A stretch of DNA of 26,774 nucleotides from CAYTZO01 sp964442525 (GCA_964442525.1 CAYTZO010000010.1:1-26774), one strand, 5' to 3'. Numbered from the stretch's first letter, positions 6,911 through 14,671 are shown. Notes: generated by a model from the sequence alone, not told the origin. Program-made: numbers and translations.

Positions 6911-7792
6911 ATGACCATCGGCATTTTGGGCCTCGGGAAAATGGGCAGCCGCATTGCCCGCAAACTTTCGGCTGAACATACTGTGCTTGCCTGGAACCGA
7001 ACTCCTCAGCCGGGAACATTTCCGAGTATTGAGCTGCTTGCAAAAAATCTTCCCAAGCCCCGAATTTTTTGGATCATGGTGCCCTCTGGTGTTGCGACGG
7101 AAGAGGTCTTTGGGCAACTGATGAATTTCGCCCAATCCGGCGACATCGTTATTGATGCCGGAAACAGCAATTTTAAAGACAGCGAGCGCCGAAGCGCGAT
7201 AGCGGCGAAAAAGGGAATAAAATTTTTGGGCGTTGGCGTTTCCGGCGGCATTATCGGCGAGACCGCGGGATATCCGATTATGGCAGGGGGCGATAAAAAC
7301 GCCTACGATGCGGTTGTCCCGATTTTTGAAAGTTTAGCCAAGCCCGGTGGGGGGTACGCCTACTTTGGACCCGGCGGCGCCGGACATTTTGTTAAAATGA
7401 TCCACAACGGCACGGAATACGGGATTATGCAGTCGCTTGGAGAGGGATTCGGAGTTTTGGCAAAAGCGCCCTATAAACTTGACTTACTCGCCATTGCAAA
7501 ACTTTGGCAAAAGGGGACGCTGTTATCCGGTTTTATGCTCGATCGGGTCGTGGATGTGCTCGCCGAAAATCCTACTCTTGACAATGTGGTTGGCAACATT
7601 GCGCAATCCGGCGATGCCGTGGGAACGATTGCTCAGGCCAAGGCAGAGGAAGTGCCGGTAGAGATTATTGAGAGATCTCTTGACTACCGGATCCGCAGTC
7701 AGACTGATCCAGTGATTCAACAGTCCTTCACTGCAAAACTTGTGGCCAGCCTTCGCAATGCCTTCGGCGGACACGAGGTAAAGAAAAAATGA
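6911..7792 (+). CDS. gnd: 6-phosphogluconate dehydrogenase, decarboxylating, short form
   Basis: A 293-residue protein. It converts 6-phosphogluconate to ribulose-5-phosphate and CO2 with reduction of NAD(P)+. The Rossmann fold starts ILGLGKMGSRIARKL, the substrate loop reads GVGVSGGIIGETAGYPIMAGG and the catalytic block GAGHFVKMIHNGTEYGIMQ holds the conserved Lys and Asn (the family usually has NGIEYG). The length fits the compact YqeC/GndA-like class of about 300 residues, not the 470-residue enteric Gnd; members of that class are often NAD-dependent. Its stop overlaps the pgl start by four bases (ATGA), so translation is probably coupled. Identity is firm; coenzyme is uncertain. Confidence 0.95.
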   Translation: MTIGILGLGKMGSRIARKLSAEHTVLAWNRTPQPGTFPSIELLAKNLPKPRIFWIMVPSGVATEEVFGQLMNFAQSGDIVIDAGNSNFKDSERRSAIAAKKGIKFLGVGVSGGIIGETAGYPIMAGGDKNAYDAVVPIFESLAKPGGGYAYFGPGGAGHFVKMIHNGTEYGIMQSLGEGFGVLAKAPYKLDLLAIAKLWQKGTLLSGFMLDRVVDVLAENPTLDNVVGNIAQSGDAVGTIAQAKAEEVPVEIIERSLDYRIRSQTDPVIQQSFTAKLVASLRNAFGGHEVKKK

Positions 7793-8403
7793 TAACCACC
7801 CACCTCTGCCGCAATGCCGGTGACGCAGCAGAAAAAGCAGGCCTGTTTCTCGGAAAACTTCTTAGTCAAAAACCAGTTTTGTTTTTATCTTCCGGAGGGT
7901 CTTCCCTAAGTATCTTAAGTTACTTACGTTCCTTACGTGACTTAGTAGCTTCTGTTCTGGATGAACGCGGAGACAACCTTGCTAATCTTCAAAAGACAAA
8001 ATTCTTTCAGAATGCAAAGCCGATGGATCTTACCGAGAAAAATTTGCGGGATTGGCGGGGGAGAATTGTTATTACATTAGGCATCGGGCCGGATGGCCAC
8101 ACGGCAGGGATCATGCCTTTCCCGGAAGACCCGCAAAAATTTCAGAAACTTTTTGACGACCCGGATCATTGGGTCGTAAGCTATGACGCGGCCGAAAAAA
8201 ACGCATATCCCAACCGCACTACCGTGACCCTGCCGTTTCTTCGCAGGGTAGATCATGCGGTCGTCTTTGTCTGCGGCAAAGAAAAACAGCGGGCACTAGA
8301 GAAAACCCTCGCCCAAAAGGGTTCCCTTCCCCAAACTCCCGCGAGGATTATCCGGGAAATGGGCAAGATTGATCTCTTTACAGACATTGATCTTTCAGGA
8401 TAG
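7789..8403 (+). CDS. pgl: 6-phosphogluconolactonase, short divergent form
   Basis: A 204-residue protein, somewhat shorter than the usual 230-240. It hydrolyses 6-phosphogluconolactone, linking zwf and gnd. The family marks are present: FLSSGGSSLSIL (substrate loop), VLDERGDNLANL (the DER motif) and TLGIGPDGHTAGIMPF (the GxGxDGHTA active-site block). The distance from the GGSS loop to DER is unusually short, and that region is built from five 9-nt units coding LSI-LSY-LRS-LRD-LVA (7906-7950). Start ATG 7789 overlaps the gnd stop. The order gnd-pgl beside zwf completes the oxidative branch. The DER and GPDGHT residues survive, so activity is expected despite shortening. Confidence 0.9.
   Translation: MITTHLCRNAGDAAEKAGLFLGKLLSQKPVLFLSSGGSSLSILSYLRSLRDLVASVLDERGDNLANLQKTKFFQNAKPMDLTEKNLRDWRGRIVITLGIGPDGHTAGIMPFPEDPQKFQKLFDDPDHWVVSYDAAEKNAYPNRTTVTLPFLRRVDHAVVFVCGKEKQRALEKTLAQKGSLPQTPARIIREMGKIDLFTDIDLSG
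7906..7950 (+). repeat. Nine-nucleotide tandem repeat inside pgl
   Basis: Five in-frame degenerate units: CTAAGTATC, TTAAGTTAC, TTACGTTCC, TTACGTGAC and TTAGTAGCT. They encode Leu-x-x five times and read as one amphipathic helix. The TTA-x-GT character resembles the CTTAGG-type array at 14603-14629. Confidence 0.6.
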
Positions 8404-8413
8404 AGTAAAGCAA

Positions 8414-8644
8414 ATGAAGGTTTATATCGGCGCCGACCACCGAGGTTTTTCCCTTAAAGAGCAATTGAAGAGCTGGCTTACGGCAGAAGGCTACGACGTN
8501 NNNNNNNNNNNNNNNNNNNNNNNNNNNNNNNNNNNNNNNNNNNNNNNNNNNNNNNNNNNNNNNNNNNNNNNNNNNNNNNNNNNNNNNNNNNNNNNNNNNA
8601 TGGTGCGGAGACTCAAGAAGATCGAGGGGAGGGAAAATGGTTGA
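8414..8644 (+). CDS. rpiB: Ribose-5-phosphate isomerase B, interrupted by assembly gap
   Basis: The N-terminus MKVYIGADHRGFSLKEQLKS is diagnostic of RpiB (family pattern IGxDHxGxxLKE), which interconverts ribulose-5-phosphate and ribose-5-phosphate. Bases 8500-8599 are N; after the gap only a basic C-terminal tail remains (MVRRLKKIEGRENG), also typical of RpiB ends. RpiB is normally about 140-150 residues; the visible ends give only about 43, so the real gap should be near 300 bp and the 100 N are a placeholder. The frame match across the gap may be chance. It starts ten bases after the pgl stop and its end overlaps the rpe start by eight bases. Confidence 0.85.
   Translation: MKVYIGADHRGFSLKEQLKSWLTAEGYDXXXXXXXXXXXXXXXXXXXXXXXXXXXXXXXXXXMVRRLKKIEGRENG
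8500..8599. other. Assembly gap, 100 N
   Basis: Exactly 100 N inside rpiB. The fixed length, shared with two other gaps, marks it as a scaffolding placeholder of unknown true size. Confidence 0.98.
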
Positions 8645-9266
8645 CGTCATCCCCGCAATTCTCGAAAAAGAGTGGGGCGAGATTGAGAGAAAAATCAAAC
8701 TCGTCGCGCCGCTCGTTTCCTGGATACAGGTTGATTTTGCTGATAATACCCTTGTTCCCAACGCCACTCTCATGGACTTTTCCAAATTTACAAAGCTTGG
8801 CAAGTCAATTTCTCTGGAAGCACACCTGATGGTCGCAAATCCTCACAATTTCATTCGGCCCGCAGGCAAGGCGGGATTTAAAAGAATTATTGCTCACGTT
8901 GAGTCGGTTGATCCGCGGCTTTTCCTTGATGAGGCTCGCTACGAGAGCGTGGAAGTGGGGATTGCGATCGATGGGCCCACGGAACTCGAACAGGTAGAAC
9001 CTTTCCTTGAAGAAGTTGATTTTGTACTTGTTATGACTATTGAAGCCGGGTTTGGCGGTCAGCCGTTTCTTCCTGAAGCCGTTGAAAAGATCAAAGCAAT
9101 CCACGCTCACCATCCGGATCTGCCGATCGAAGTTGACGGCGGCATCAGTGACGAAACGGCCAGGCTCGTCAAAGATGCGGGCGCCACACGACTGGTATCG
9201 GGAAGTTATCTTTTTAAAGATCCAGAGCATATTGCCCAGGCCATCGAACGGCTTAAGACCGCTTAG
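8637..9266 (+). CDS. rpe: Ribulose-phosphate 3-epimerase
   Basis: A 209-residue TIM-barrel enzyme that interconverts ribulose-5-phosphate and xylulose-5-phosphate. Recognisable blocks are IPAILEKEWGEIE (usual PSILSAD), WIQVDFADNTLVPN, LEAHLMVANPHNF, MTIEAGFGGQPF and EVDGGISDETARLVKDAGATRLVSGSYLF. The metal-binding residues Asp of VDF, His of AHLMV and Asp of EVDGG are present, but the fourth, normally His in WIHVD, is Gln here. The start ATG 8637 overlaps the rpiB end, so the two are coupled. Its 3' end overlaps the convergent metallopeptidase gene by 14 bases. Confidence 0.93.
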   Translation: MVDVIPAILEKEWGEIERKIKLVAPLVSWIQVDFADNTLVPNATLMDFSKFTKLGKSISLEAHLMVANPHNFIRPAGKAGFKRIIAHVESVDPRLFLDEARYESVEVGIAIDGPTELEQVEPFLEEVDFVLVMTIEAGFGGQPFLPEAVEKIKAIHAHHPDLPIEVDGGISDETARLVKDAGATRLVSGSYLFKDPEHIAQAIERLKTA

Positions 9267-9792
9267 GGAGTAGCTCCTCAATAAGCCTCGAGAGAACATC
9301 TGCGGATTTATTTATTGCCCGAAGCTCGATCATATTATCCGTCGCGTGGTAGTCTTTTTCATGGGGGATGGGGACGCCAAAATAAAAAGCAGAAAGCCCC
9401 ATCTCATGTCCGTAGACCCAGGTTTCATCTTCCGTTTCCTCAAAATAGCCCGGCATAAAGAAGATGTCTTTGGCAAATTTTTTCTTGAGAGGGGCAGGGT
9501 CAAAGTTATACGCATTGCCGATGTAGGCCGGGAATTTCCCTGCATCGCGGGTGGTATCGACGACGATAACTAAAGTATTTTTATCTATTTTTTTCGCAAC
9601 TTCTCTTGCGCCCTTAAATCCTGTTTCCTCAAAATTGGTCAGATACAGGGGGACTCCGGTTTTTTTGTGCGCTTCCCAGCTGGCGAAAACTCCGGCAAAA
9701 TTATCGACTAAACCCTTCATGCACCCTTCGTCCAGGGTGATAAACGGGACGGGCCTAGCAATATCAAAATGGGCCGACAGAACAATCTGCAT
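9253..9792 (-). CDS. M28/M42-like (clan MH) zinc peptidase-like protein, possibly 5'-truncated
   Basis: A 179-residue protein with a full set of clan MH-type residues: SAHFD (His8, Asp10), VDNFAG (Asp30), FEETG (Glu55-Glu56), VVD (Asp79) and YHATDN (His near residue 153). The usual order His, Asp, Glu-Glu, Asp, His of aminopeptidases such as M28 and M42 is kept, so it is probably a working metal hydrolase, although it is much shorter than classical members. The ATG at 9792 lies only three bases from an assembly gap, so upstream residues may be missing. It interrupts an otherwise forward-strand sugar-phosphate gene block and may be divergently transcribed from tkt through the gap. Substrate unknown. 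Confidence 0.65.
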   Translation of the reverse strand: MQIVLSAHFDIARPVPFITLDEGCMKGLVDNFAGVFASWEAHKKTGVPLYLTNFEETGFKGAREVAKKIDKNTLVIVVDTTRDAGKFPAYIGNAYNFDPAPLKKKFAKDIFFMPGYFEETEDETWVYGHEMGLSAFYFGVPIPHEKDYHATDNMIELRAINKSADVLSRLIEELLPKRS

Positions 9793-9794
9793 GG

Positions 9795-9894
9795 NNNNNN
9801 NNNNNNNNNNNNNNNNNNNNNNNNNNNNNNNNNNNNNNNNNNNNNNNNNNNNNNNNNNNNNNNNNNNNNNNNNNNNNNNNNNNNNNNNNNNNNN
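9795..9894. other. Assembly gap, 100 N
   Basis: Exactly 100 N between the start of the reverse-strand peptidase gene and the N-terminal part of transketolase. The start codon and first 20-30 residues of tkt and any divergent promoter are hidden here. Confidence 0.98.
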
Positions 9895-11672
9895 GCCGGC
9901 TCAGGCCATCCCACAAGCTCACTCTCCGCGGTAGAACTGATGGCGACGGTGTTTTTTAAATACCTTCGGGCAGACCTCCACCATCCCAAAGATCCCAACA
10001 ACGACCGCGTGATATTCAGTAAAGGCCATGCCTCGCCCCTCTTTTATGCCCTTTACGCGGCAGCCGGCGCGATCTCGGAAGGGGAACTGGCCAAATATCG
10101 TTTATTCGACAGTCCCCTTGAGGGGCATCCGAGCATGCGCTTTCTCTATACCGAAGTGCCGACCGGATCGCTTGGCCAGGGACTCTCCGTTGGAGCGGGT
10201 GAGGCGCTTGCATTGCGGCGTCAGCACAAGGGAACCCCTCCGCGCGTATACGTCCTTCTTGGTGACGGCGAGCTTGCCGAAGGATCGGTTTGGGAAGCGG
10301 CCTCCTGGGCGGCCAAACAGAAACTTGATAACCTCGTGGCCCTTGCCGACATTAACCGTCTGGGGCAGTCCGAAGACACGATGTACGGCTATGACATTGC
10401 CTCGTATCAAAAACGCTTCAGCGCATTTGGATGGCGGACGATCGTGGTAGGCAGCGGCAATAGTCTTAGACAGGTTGATTCGGCTCTCAGGAAGGCGATG
10501 AAGACAAGGGGAAAGCCCACGATTATTCTCGCAAAAACCGTGAAAGGCAAAGGCGTCTCATTTCTCGAAGGGAAAAACGGCTGGCACGGGAAGGCGCTTT
10601 CTAAAACAGAGCTAACGCTCGCCCTCAAAGAACTCGGCGACGTGGATACGAGACTCCGTGGCACCGTTACGGCGTCCTCTCAAAAGGAAAACCGGGGATT
10701 TTTGCCTCATGGCCTGCCGGGGCTACCCGCAATACACTTTCCACCCTTTTCTTATGATACGGATAAACCCGTGGCGACACGGAAGGCCTTTGGCAATGCC
10801 CTTGCCCGCATCGGTGCGGTGATGGAAAATCTCGTAGTTTTTGACGGCGATGTGAAAAATTCGACCCATACCGAGGAGTTTGAAAAGGCATTTCCCGACC
10901 GGTTTTTTCAGATGTATATTGCCGAGCAAAATATGATCGGCGTTGCTACCGGTGCGGCCGCGAGGGGGCTTAAGTCAGTCGCGGCAAGTTTCGCGTGTTT
11001 CCTCACGCGCGCACATGACCAGATTCGGATGGCGGCAATTTCCCAGCTACCACTCGTTATTTGTGGTTCTCACGCTGGTGTTTCGATTGGTGAAGACGGC
11101 CCGAGTCAGATGGGACTCGAGGATTTGGCGCTCTTTCGGAGTCTTCCCAACTCAGTAGTCGTTTACCCCTCTGACGGGGTCAGCAGCGAACGACTGACGG
11201 AAGAACTTGTCAAACGAACTACGGGCATCTCCTATATCCGCACGACCCGTCCGGCTACTCCCATACTGTATACAAAATATGATCAGTTTCCGATTGGCGG
11301 GTCCAGGCAGCACCACATTTCAAGCGTCCGAAACTCCGGGAAGTTTGCCGCCACCATCGTCGGGGCGGGCATTACCGTCCACGAGGCGCTCAGGGCGCAG
11401 ACGCAGCTTGCGGTAGAGGGGATTGCGGTCCGTGTTCTTGACTGTTACTCGGTAAAACCCATCGATGCAAAGGCCCTGCACAAAGCGGCAAAAGACTCAA
11501 CTGTTATCATTGTCGTCGAGGATCATTATCCCGAGGGGGGACTCGGGGAGGCAGTGATCTGCGCCCTTGCCGACAGCCCGAGTATCCCCATAAAACACCT
11601 CGCCGTCACCAAACCTCCCCGTTCCGGCAAAGCCGATGAGCTTCTCGACTACGAGGGAATTTCGGCAAAAGC
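9895..11672 (+). CDS. tkt: Transketolase, both ends lost in assembly gaps
   Basis: About 592 visible residues. Transketolase moves two-carbon units between sugar phosphates using thiamine diphosphate. Blocks seen: AGSGHPTSSLSAVELM near the N-terminus, FSKGHASPLFYAL, GSLGQGLSVGAGEAL, the thiamine-binding stretch GDGELAEGSVWEAA...ADINRLGQS, KGKGVSFLEGKNGWHGKAL, IAEQNMIGVATGAA (with the catalytic Glu), FLTRAHDQIRMA, SHAGVSIGEDGPSQMGLEDLA and the C-terminal VVEDHYPEGGLGEAV. N-terminal and C-terminal halves are in a single chain here, unlike the split archaeal form. The 5' end lies in the gap before 9895 and the last few residues (after LLDYEGISAK) in the gap from 11673. Any apparent fusion to transaldolase is an artefact of in-frame N. 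Confidence 0.95.
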
Positions 11673-11772
11673 NNNNNNNNNNNNNNNNNNNNNNNNNNNN
11701 NNNNNNNNNNNNNNNNNNNNNNNNNNNNNNNNNNNNNNNNNNNNNNNNNNNNNNNNNNNNNNNNNNNNNNNN
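11673..11772. other. Assembly gap, 100 N
   Basis: Exactly 100 N between the C-terminus of transketolase and the N-terminal part of transaldolase. The tkt stop codon and tal start codon are presumably hidden here. Confidence 0.98.
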
Positions 11773-12576
11773 ATCCTCAAAAAAGCCGGCTATCATGGTC
11801 TCGACGGACAGACGACCAATCCGACGCTCATTGCCAAGAATTTCGCCGGTAAACACGCCGGGACGAAAGTTACTATGGAAGAAGCAGTGGGGGAATACCG
11901 GCGGGTCGTGACGGAAATGAGCAAAATCATTCCTGAGGGCTCTATATCAATCCAGGTTCTTGGCGATCCGGCAACGCTCACCTCCGAACAAATGCTCTCG
12001 CAGGCCCGCGACCGGATAACCTGGATACCGAATGCGAGTATTAAATTTCCTTGCACGGAAAAGGGGCTGGCCGCAGCAGAAATTTTTTGCCAGGAGGGGC
12101 CGGTGAACGTTACCCTTAATTTTTCCCAGGAGCAGGCTGCGGCAGTCTATGTGGCGACCAAAACCCATCATCCGGAAAAAGAAGTGTTTATTTCGCCCTT
12201 TGTCGGACGGCTTGATGACCGGAGAGAGAACGGTATGGATGTTGTTGCGAATATCCTTGAGATGTACCGGGCTCTCGGCGACGGGCACGTCAAAGTGCTT
12301 ACCGCCTCAGTAAGGAGTCTCAAGCACGTACACTACGCCCTTTGGCTCAAAAGCGACATTATTTCCATCCCGTTTAAGATATTCACGCAATGGGCGGATC
12401 AAAAGTTTGCATTGCCTCCGACTGATTTCATCTACGACGTTCCCGGGCTCGCGGAAATTCCCTATAGGGAACTCACGCTTGATAAAGACTGGAGGGAGTA
12501 TGACCTCAGGCATGAGCTTACCGATGCCGGACTCGTCCGCTTCTGGGAAGATTGGAAGGCGATGGTTTCCAGTTAA
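11773..12576 (+). CDS. tal: Transaldolase, 5' end lost in assembly gap
   Basis: About 267 visible residues. It transfers a dihydroxyacetone unit between sugar phosphates through a Schiff base. The family signature GLDGQTTNPTLIAKNF appears right after the gap (usual DGVTTNPTLI), followed by SIQVLGD, NASIKFPCTEKGL with the Schiff-base Lys, VNVTLNFSQEQA and SPFVGRLDDR. The C-terminal extension after the barrel (KFALPPTDFIYDVPGLAEIPYRELTLDKDWREYDLRH... to the end) is longer than in the compact TalC type. The start codon is hidden in the gap. It ends two bases before the CoA-fusion gene, so tkt, tal and the next two genes probably form one operon. Confidence 0.93.
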   Translation: MLKKAGYHGLDGQTTNPTLIAKNFAGKHAGTKVTMEEAVGEYRRVVTEMSKIIPEGSISIQVLGDPATLTSEQMLSQARDRITWIPNASIKFPCTEKGLAAAEIFCQEGPVNVTLNFSQEQAAAVYVATKTHHPEKEVFISPFVGRLDDRRENGMDVVANILEMYRALGDGHVKVLTASVRSLKHVHYALWLKSDIISIPFKIFTQWADQKFALPPTDFIYDVPGLAEIPYRELTLDKDWREYDLRHELTDAGLVRFWEDWKAMVSS

Positions 12577-12578
12577 CT

Positions 12579-13538
12579 ATGAAGTTTCCACATACCTTTG
12601 TAGCCGGCACGTTTGATGGGCTGCACAAAGGACACCGGGTTTTCCTTTCCGAGGCATTCAGACAGGGCAAAAGGGTTACGATCGGATTAACCTCGGACAA
12701 GTTCGTCAAGAAATTTAAAATTTTCAATTTGAAATTTTCAAAGAGAAAAAAACAGCTTGAACTATGGCTAAAAATAAAAAAATTTGATAAAAGGTCGACG
12801 ATTATTCCGATTGACGATCCCCATGAGCCTGCCGCGTCGTTCTCCCAAGCGGGAGCTCTTCTGGTAACGGCAGACAACAAAAAGAGAGGAGAAGAAATTA
12901 ATGCTTTGCGCCAAAAAAGGAACCTTCCCGCCCTGACGTTGGTTGAAGTGCCGCTGGTTATGGGAGAGGATCAACAGCCGATCTCAAGTACCAGAGTCAG
13001 GAATGGCGAAATCGACGCGGAAGGAAGACTCATCCTCCCTGATCGCCTGAGACCGGAGCTGCAACAGCCCATGGGGTTGGTTCTTTCAGGGAATGGTATT
13101 GCCGATTCTTTTACCAGGCATGCCAACGATGCTCTTATCACCGTGGGCGACGTGGCAACCAAAACCGTTCTCGATGCAGGACTCATGCCTGCCCTCATAA
13201 TTATAGACAACAAAGTAGGCCGAAAACCATTTTTTGGACTGAGAAAATATCAGTCGCTGTTTACCCACAGTAAAAAGGTGAAAAGCGGTCCCGGGTATAT
13301 CAGTAAAAGCGCAATGAGTGCGATTAGGAAATCGAAGGTTATTGAAGTTGACGGCGAGGAAGACCTCCTCGCTCTTCCAGCGATTGCGTATGCGCGGGAG
13401 GGAAGCGTTCTCTACTATGGCCAGCCCGCTCTTGCGGTTTTTGGTTGTGGACCAATTGTTTCGGGACTCGTGGAGGTTGTGGTAACTGACCAAAAGAAGA
13501 AAGAAGCTATTGCACTTCTGGGGCAATTCATCCAATAA
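12579..13538 (+). CDS. Fused phosphopantetheine adenylyltransferase and DUF359 dephospho-CoA kinase (archaeal type)
   Basis: A 319-residue two-domain protein. Residues 1 to about 145 form a nucleotidyltransferase with VAGTFDGLHKGHRVFL (the HxGH-type site), GLTSD and ISSTRVRNGEIDAEG, matching the archaeal/eukaryotic-type PPAT, which makes dephospho-CoA from 4'-phosphopantetheine and ATP. Residues about 150-319 match DUF359: LPDRLRPELQQPMGLVLSG, ITVGDVATKTVLDAGLMPALIIIDNKVGRKP and YGQPALAVFGCG..SGLVEVVV. DUF359 proteins in archaea are GTP-dependent dephospho-CoA kinases. The fusion would catalyse the last two CoA steps. ATG 12579 is chosen, two bases after the tal stop. Finding the archaeal pair fused in a bacterial genome is notable; domain assignment is by motif recognition. 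Confidence 0.82.
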   Translation: MKFPHTFVAGTFDGLHKGHRVFLSEAFRQGKRVTIGLTSDKFVKKFKIFNLKFSKRKKQLELWLKIKKFDKRSTIIPIDDPHEPAASFSQAGALLVTADNKKRGEEINALRQKRNLPALTLVEVPLVMGEDQQPISSTRVRNGEIDAEGRLILPDRLRPELQQPMGLVLSGNGIADSFTRHANDALITVGDVATKTVLDAGLMPALIIIDNKVGRKPFFGLRKYQSLFTHSKKVKSGPGYISKSAMSAIRKSKVIEVDGEEDLLALPAIAYAREGSVLYYGQPALAVFGCGPIVSGLVEVVVTDQKKKEAIALLGQFIQ

Positions 13539-13545
13539 TAAATAC

Positions 13546-14397
13546 GTGGCCAAATACGTTCCCGACATTAAAACGCAGCGGTGGGTGATTATTGCTCCCA
13601 CGCGCACGCACCGACCCGAAGGAAACGGTCAGACCAAGGCGCCCGGTTGCCCTTTTTGCGTCGGGCACGAAGAGGAAACCCCGCCGGAAGTCTATCGTAT
13701 CGGTCCGGGACAAAAGGATAAACCGGGGTGGCTCGTGCGCGTCGTGCCCAATAAATTCCCGATTACGGACATCCACGAAGTGATTATCCACAGTCCCGAT
13801 GACACCAAAGATATTGAAGAGCTGCCGATGGAGCAGGTAATACGGATCCTGACAGCCTACCGGGACAGGTTCCTCGCGCACCAGGATGACGGGAACGTGC
13901 TTATCTTCTGTAATCACGGCATGCACGCCGGAGCTTCTCTCAAACACCCGCATAGTCAGCTCGCCGTTATTCCGAAGCAAATAAACCTCGATACCCTGGT
14001 ACGTGAGCCGATTGTCAATACGGTGGACGAGAGCAAGGCGTTTATTACCTACTGTCCGGATTTTTCCCAATGGCCGTTTGAGGTATGGATTGCTCCAAAA
14101 GAAGACGGCGTCAAATTCGGGCAAATTAGCGATAAAGAAGTAATAGATTTAGCCTCTGTATTGCAGTTGACGCTCCAGAAGCTTGCGAAAGTCGCCGCAG
14201 GCGGGCTGCCGGGACTTAATGCAACGCAAGGAGCATTTGTTTATAACTACTATATTTACCACAAAGAAAACTGGTATGTCCGCATTACGCCGCGGTTGGT
14301 ATACCGGGCGGGTTTTGAGTTGGGTACGGGGCTTTCGGTTAATATCACCGACCCGATCGAGGCCGCCAAAACCCTCAAAGAAATGAAGTTTTCTTAA
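13546..14397 (+). CDS. galT: Galactose-1-phosphate uridylyltransferase-like protein (HIT superfamily)
   Basis: A 283-residue protein with GTG start at 13546 (a TTG further upstream at 13510 lies inside the previous gene). The N-terminus has YVPDIKTQRWVIIAPTRTHRPE and a CPFC zinc-type pair; the active-site block is NHGMHAGASLKHPHSQLAVIP with the nucleophilic His of HPHSQ. The C-terminal half contains WYVRITPRLVYRAGFELGTGLSVNITDP, typical of short GalT forms. GalT swaps uridylyl between UDP-glucose and galactose-1-phosphate; short relatives can act on other sugar phosphates, so the exact substrate is uncertain. It lies eight bases after the CoA fusion and is probably cotranscribed. galU at 23614 would supply its UDP-glucose. 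Confidence 0.82.
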   Translation: MAKYVPDIKTQRWVIIAPTRTHRPEGNGQTKAPGCPFCVGHEEETPPEVYRIGPGQKDKPGWLVRVVPNKFPITDIHEVIIHSPDDTKDIEELPMEQVIRILTAYRDRFLAHQDDGNVLIFCNHGMHAGASLKHPHSQLAVIPKQINLDTLVREPIVNTVDESKAFITYCPDFSQWPFEVWIAPKEDGVKFGQISDKEVIDLASVLQLTLQKLAKVAAGGLPGLNATQGAFVYNYYIYHKENWYVRITPRLVYRAGFELGTGLSVNITDPIEAAKTLKEMKFS

Positions 14398-14594
14398 ACC
14401 GTAGTTTTGGTCTGTTGCCCCAAGAGCCACAGGACGGCGTCTTTTTTGTATCGTCTGTCTCCGCGGGAATTTATTCTGATCGCGGGAAGTTTCCCCCGTT
14501 TGCCCCAACGTTTGATGGTAAGGGGCGAGACGCGCAGGATTTTTGCTACTTCGCGGACCGTTAACAGGTCCGGCCATTGGTCACCAAATGCCAT
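14394..14594 (-). CDS. Small HTH (excisionase/MerR-like) DNA-binding protein
   Basis: A 66-residue protein with LLTVREVAKILRVSPLTIKRWGKRGKLPAIRINSRGDRRYKKDAVLWLL, a complete excisionase-family (HTH_17) winged helix-turn-helix: T-x-x-E-x-A-x-x-L-x-V, recognition helix LTIKRWGKRGKLPA and the wing-like RRYKK. Such proteins either aid phage or plasmid excision or act as small regulators; no integrase or att site is visible here, so a local regulator is more likely. Its stop codon overlaps the convergent galT stop by four bases. The promoter is probably in the 14600-14745 spacer. Confidence 0.85.
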   Translation of the reverse strand: MAFGDQWPDLLTVREVAKILRVSPLTIKRWGKRGKLPAIRINSRGDRRYKKDAVLWLLGQQTKTTV

Positions 14595-14602
14595 AAATAG
14601 TT

Positions 14603-14629
14603 CTTAGTGCTTAGGGCTTAGGCTTAGGG
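14603..14629. repeat. Short CTTAGGG-type tandem array
   Basis: Four tandem units: CTTAGTG, CTTAGGG, CTTAGG and CTTAGGG, followed by looser related bases up to about 14648 (GACTAAGTGTAAG). It sits upstream of the HTH gene. Such arrays look like slippage-born microsatellites. Confidence 0.7.
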
Positions 14630-14671
14630 AAGATAAGACTAAGTGTAAGCGCCAACTCCTGAGCAGGCTTG

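Noticed and set aside
9769..12576. A 935-residue transketolase-transaldolase fusion protein
   Set aside because: The frame crosses two runs of 100 N. The tkt C-terminus and tal N-terminus are both missing in the second gap, so separate genes are expected.
14394..14594. Prophage or integrative element marked by an excisionase
   Set aside because: No integrase, att repeats or phage genes lie nearby; a stand-alone HTH regulator is simpler.
14603..14648. Telomere-like or CRISPR-like repeat array
   Set aside because: Units are only 6-7 nt, tandem and without spacers; it is a degenerate microsatellite.
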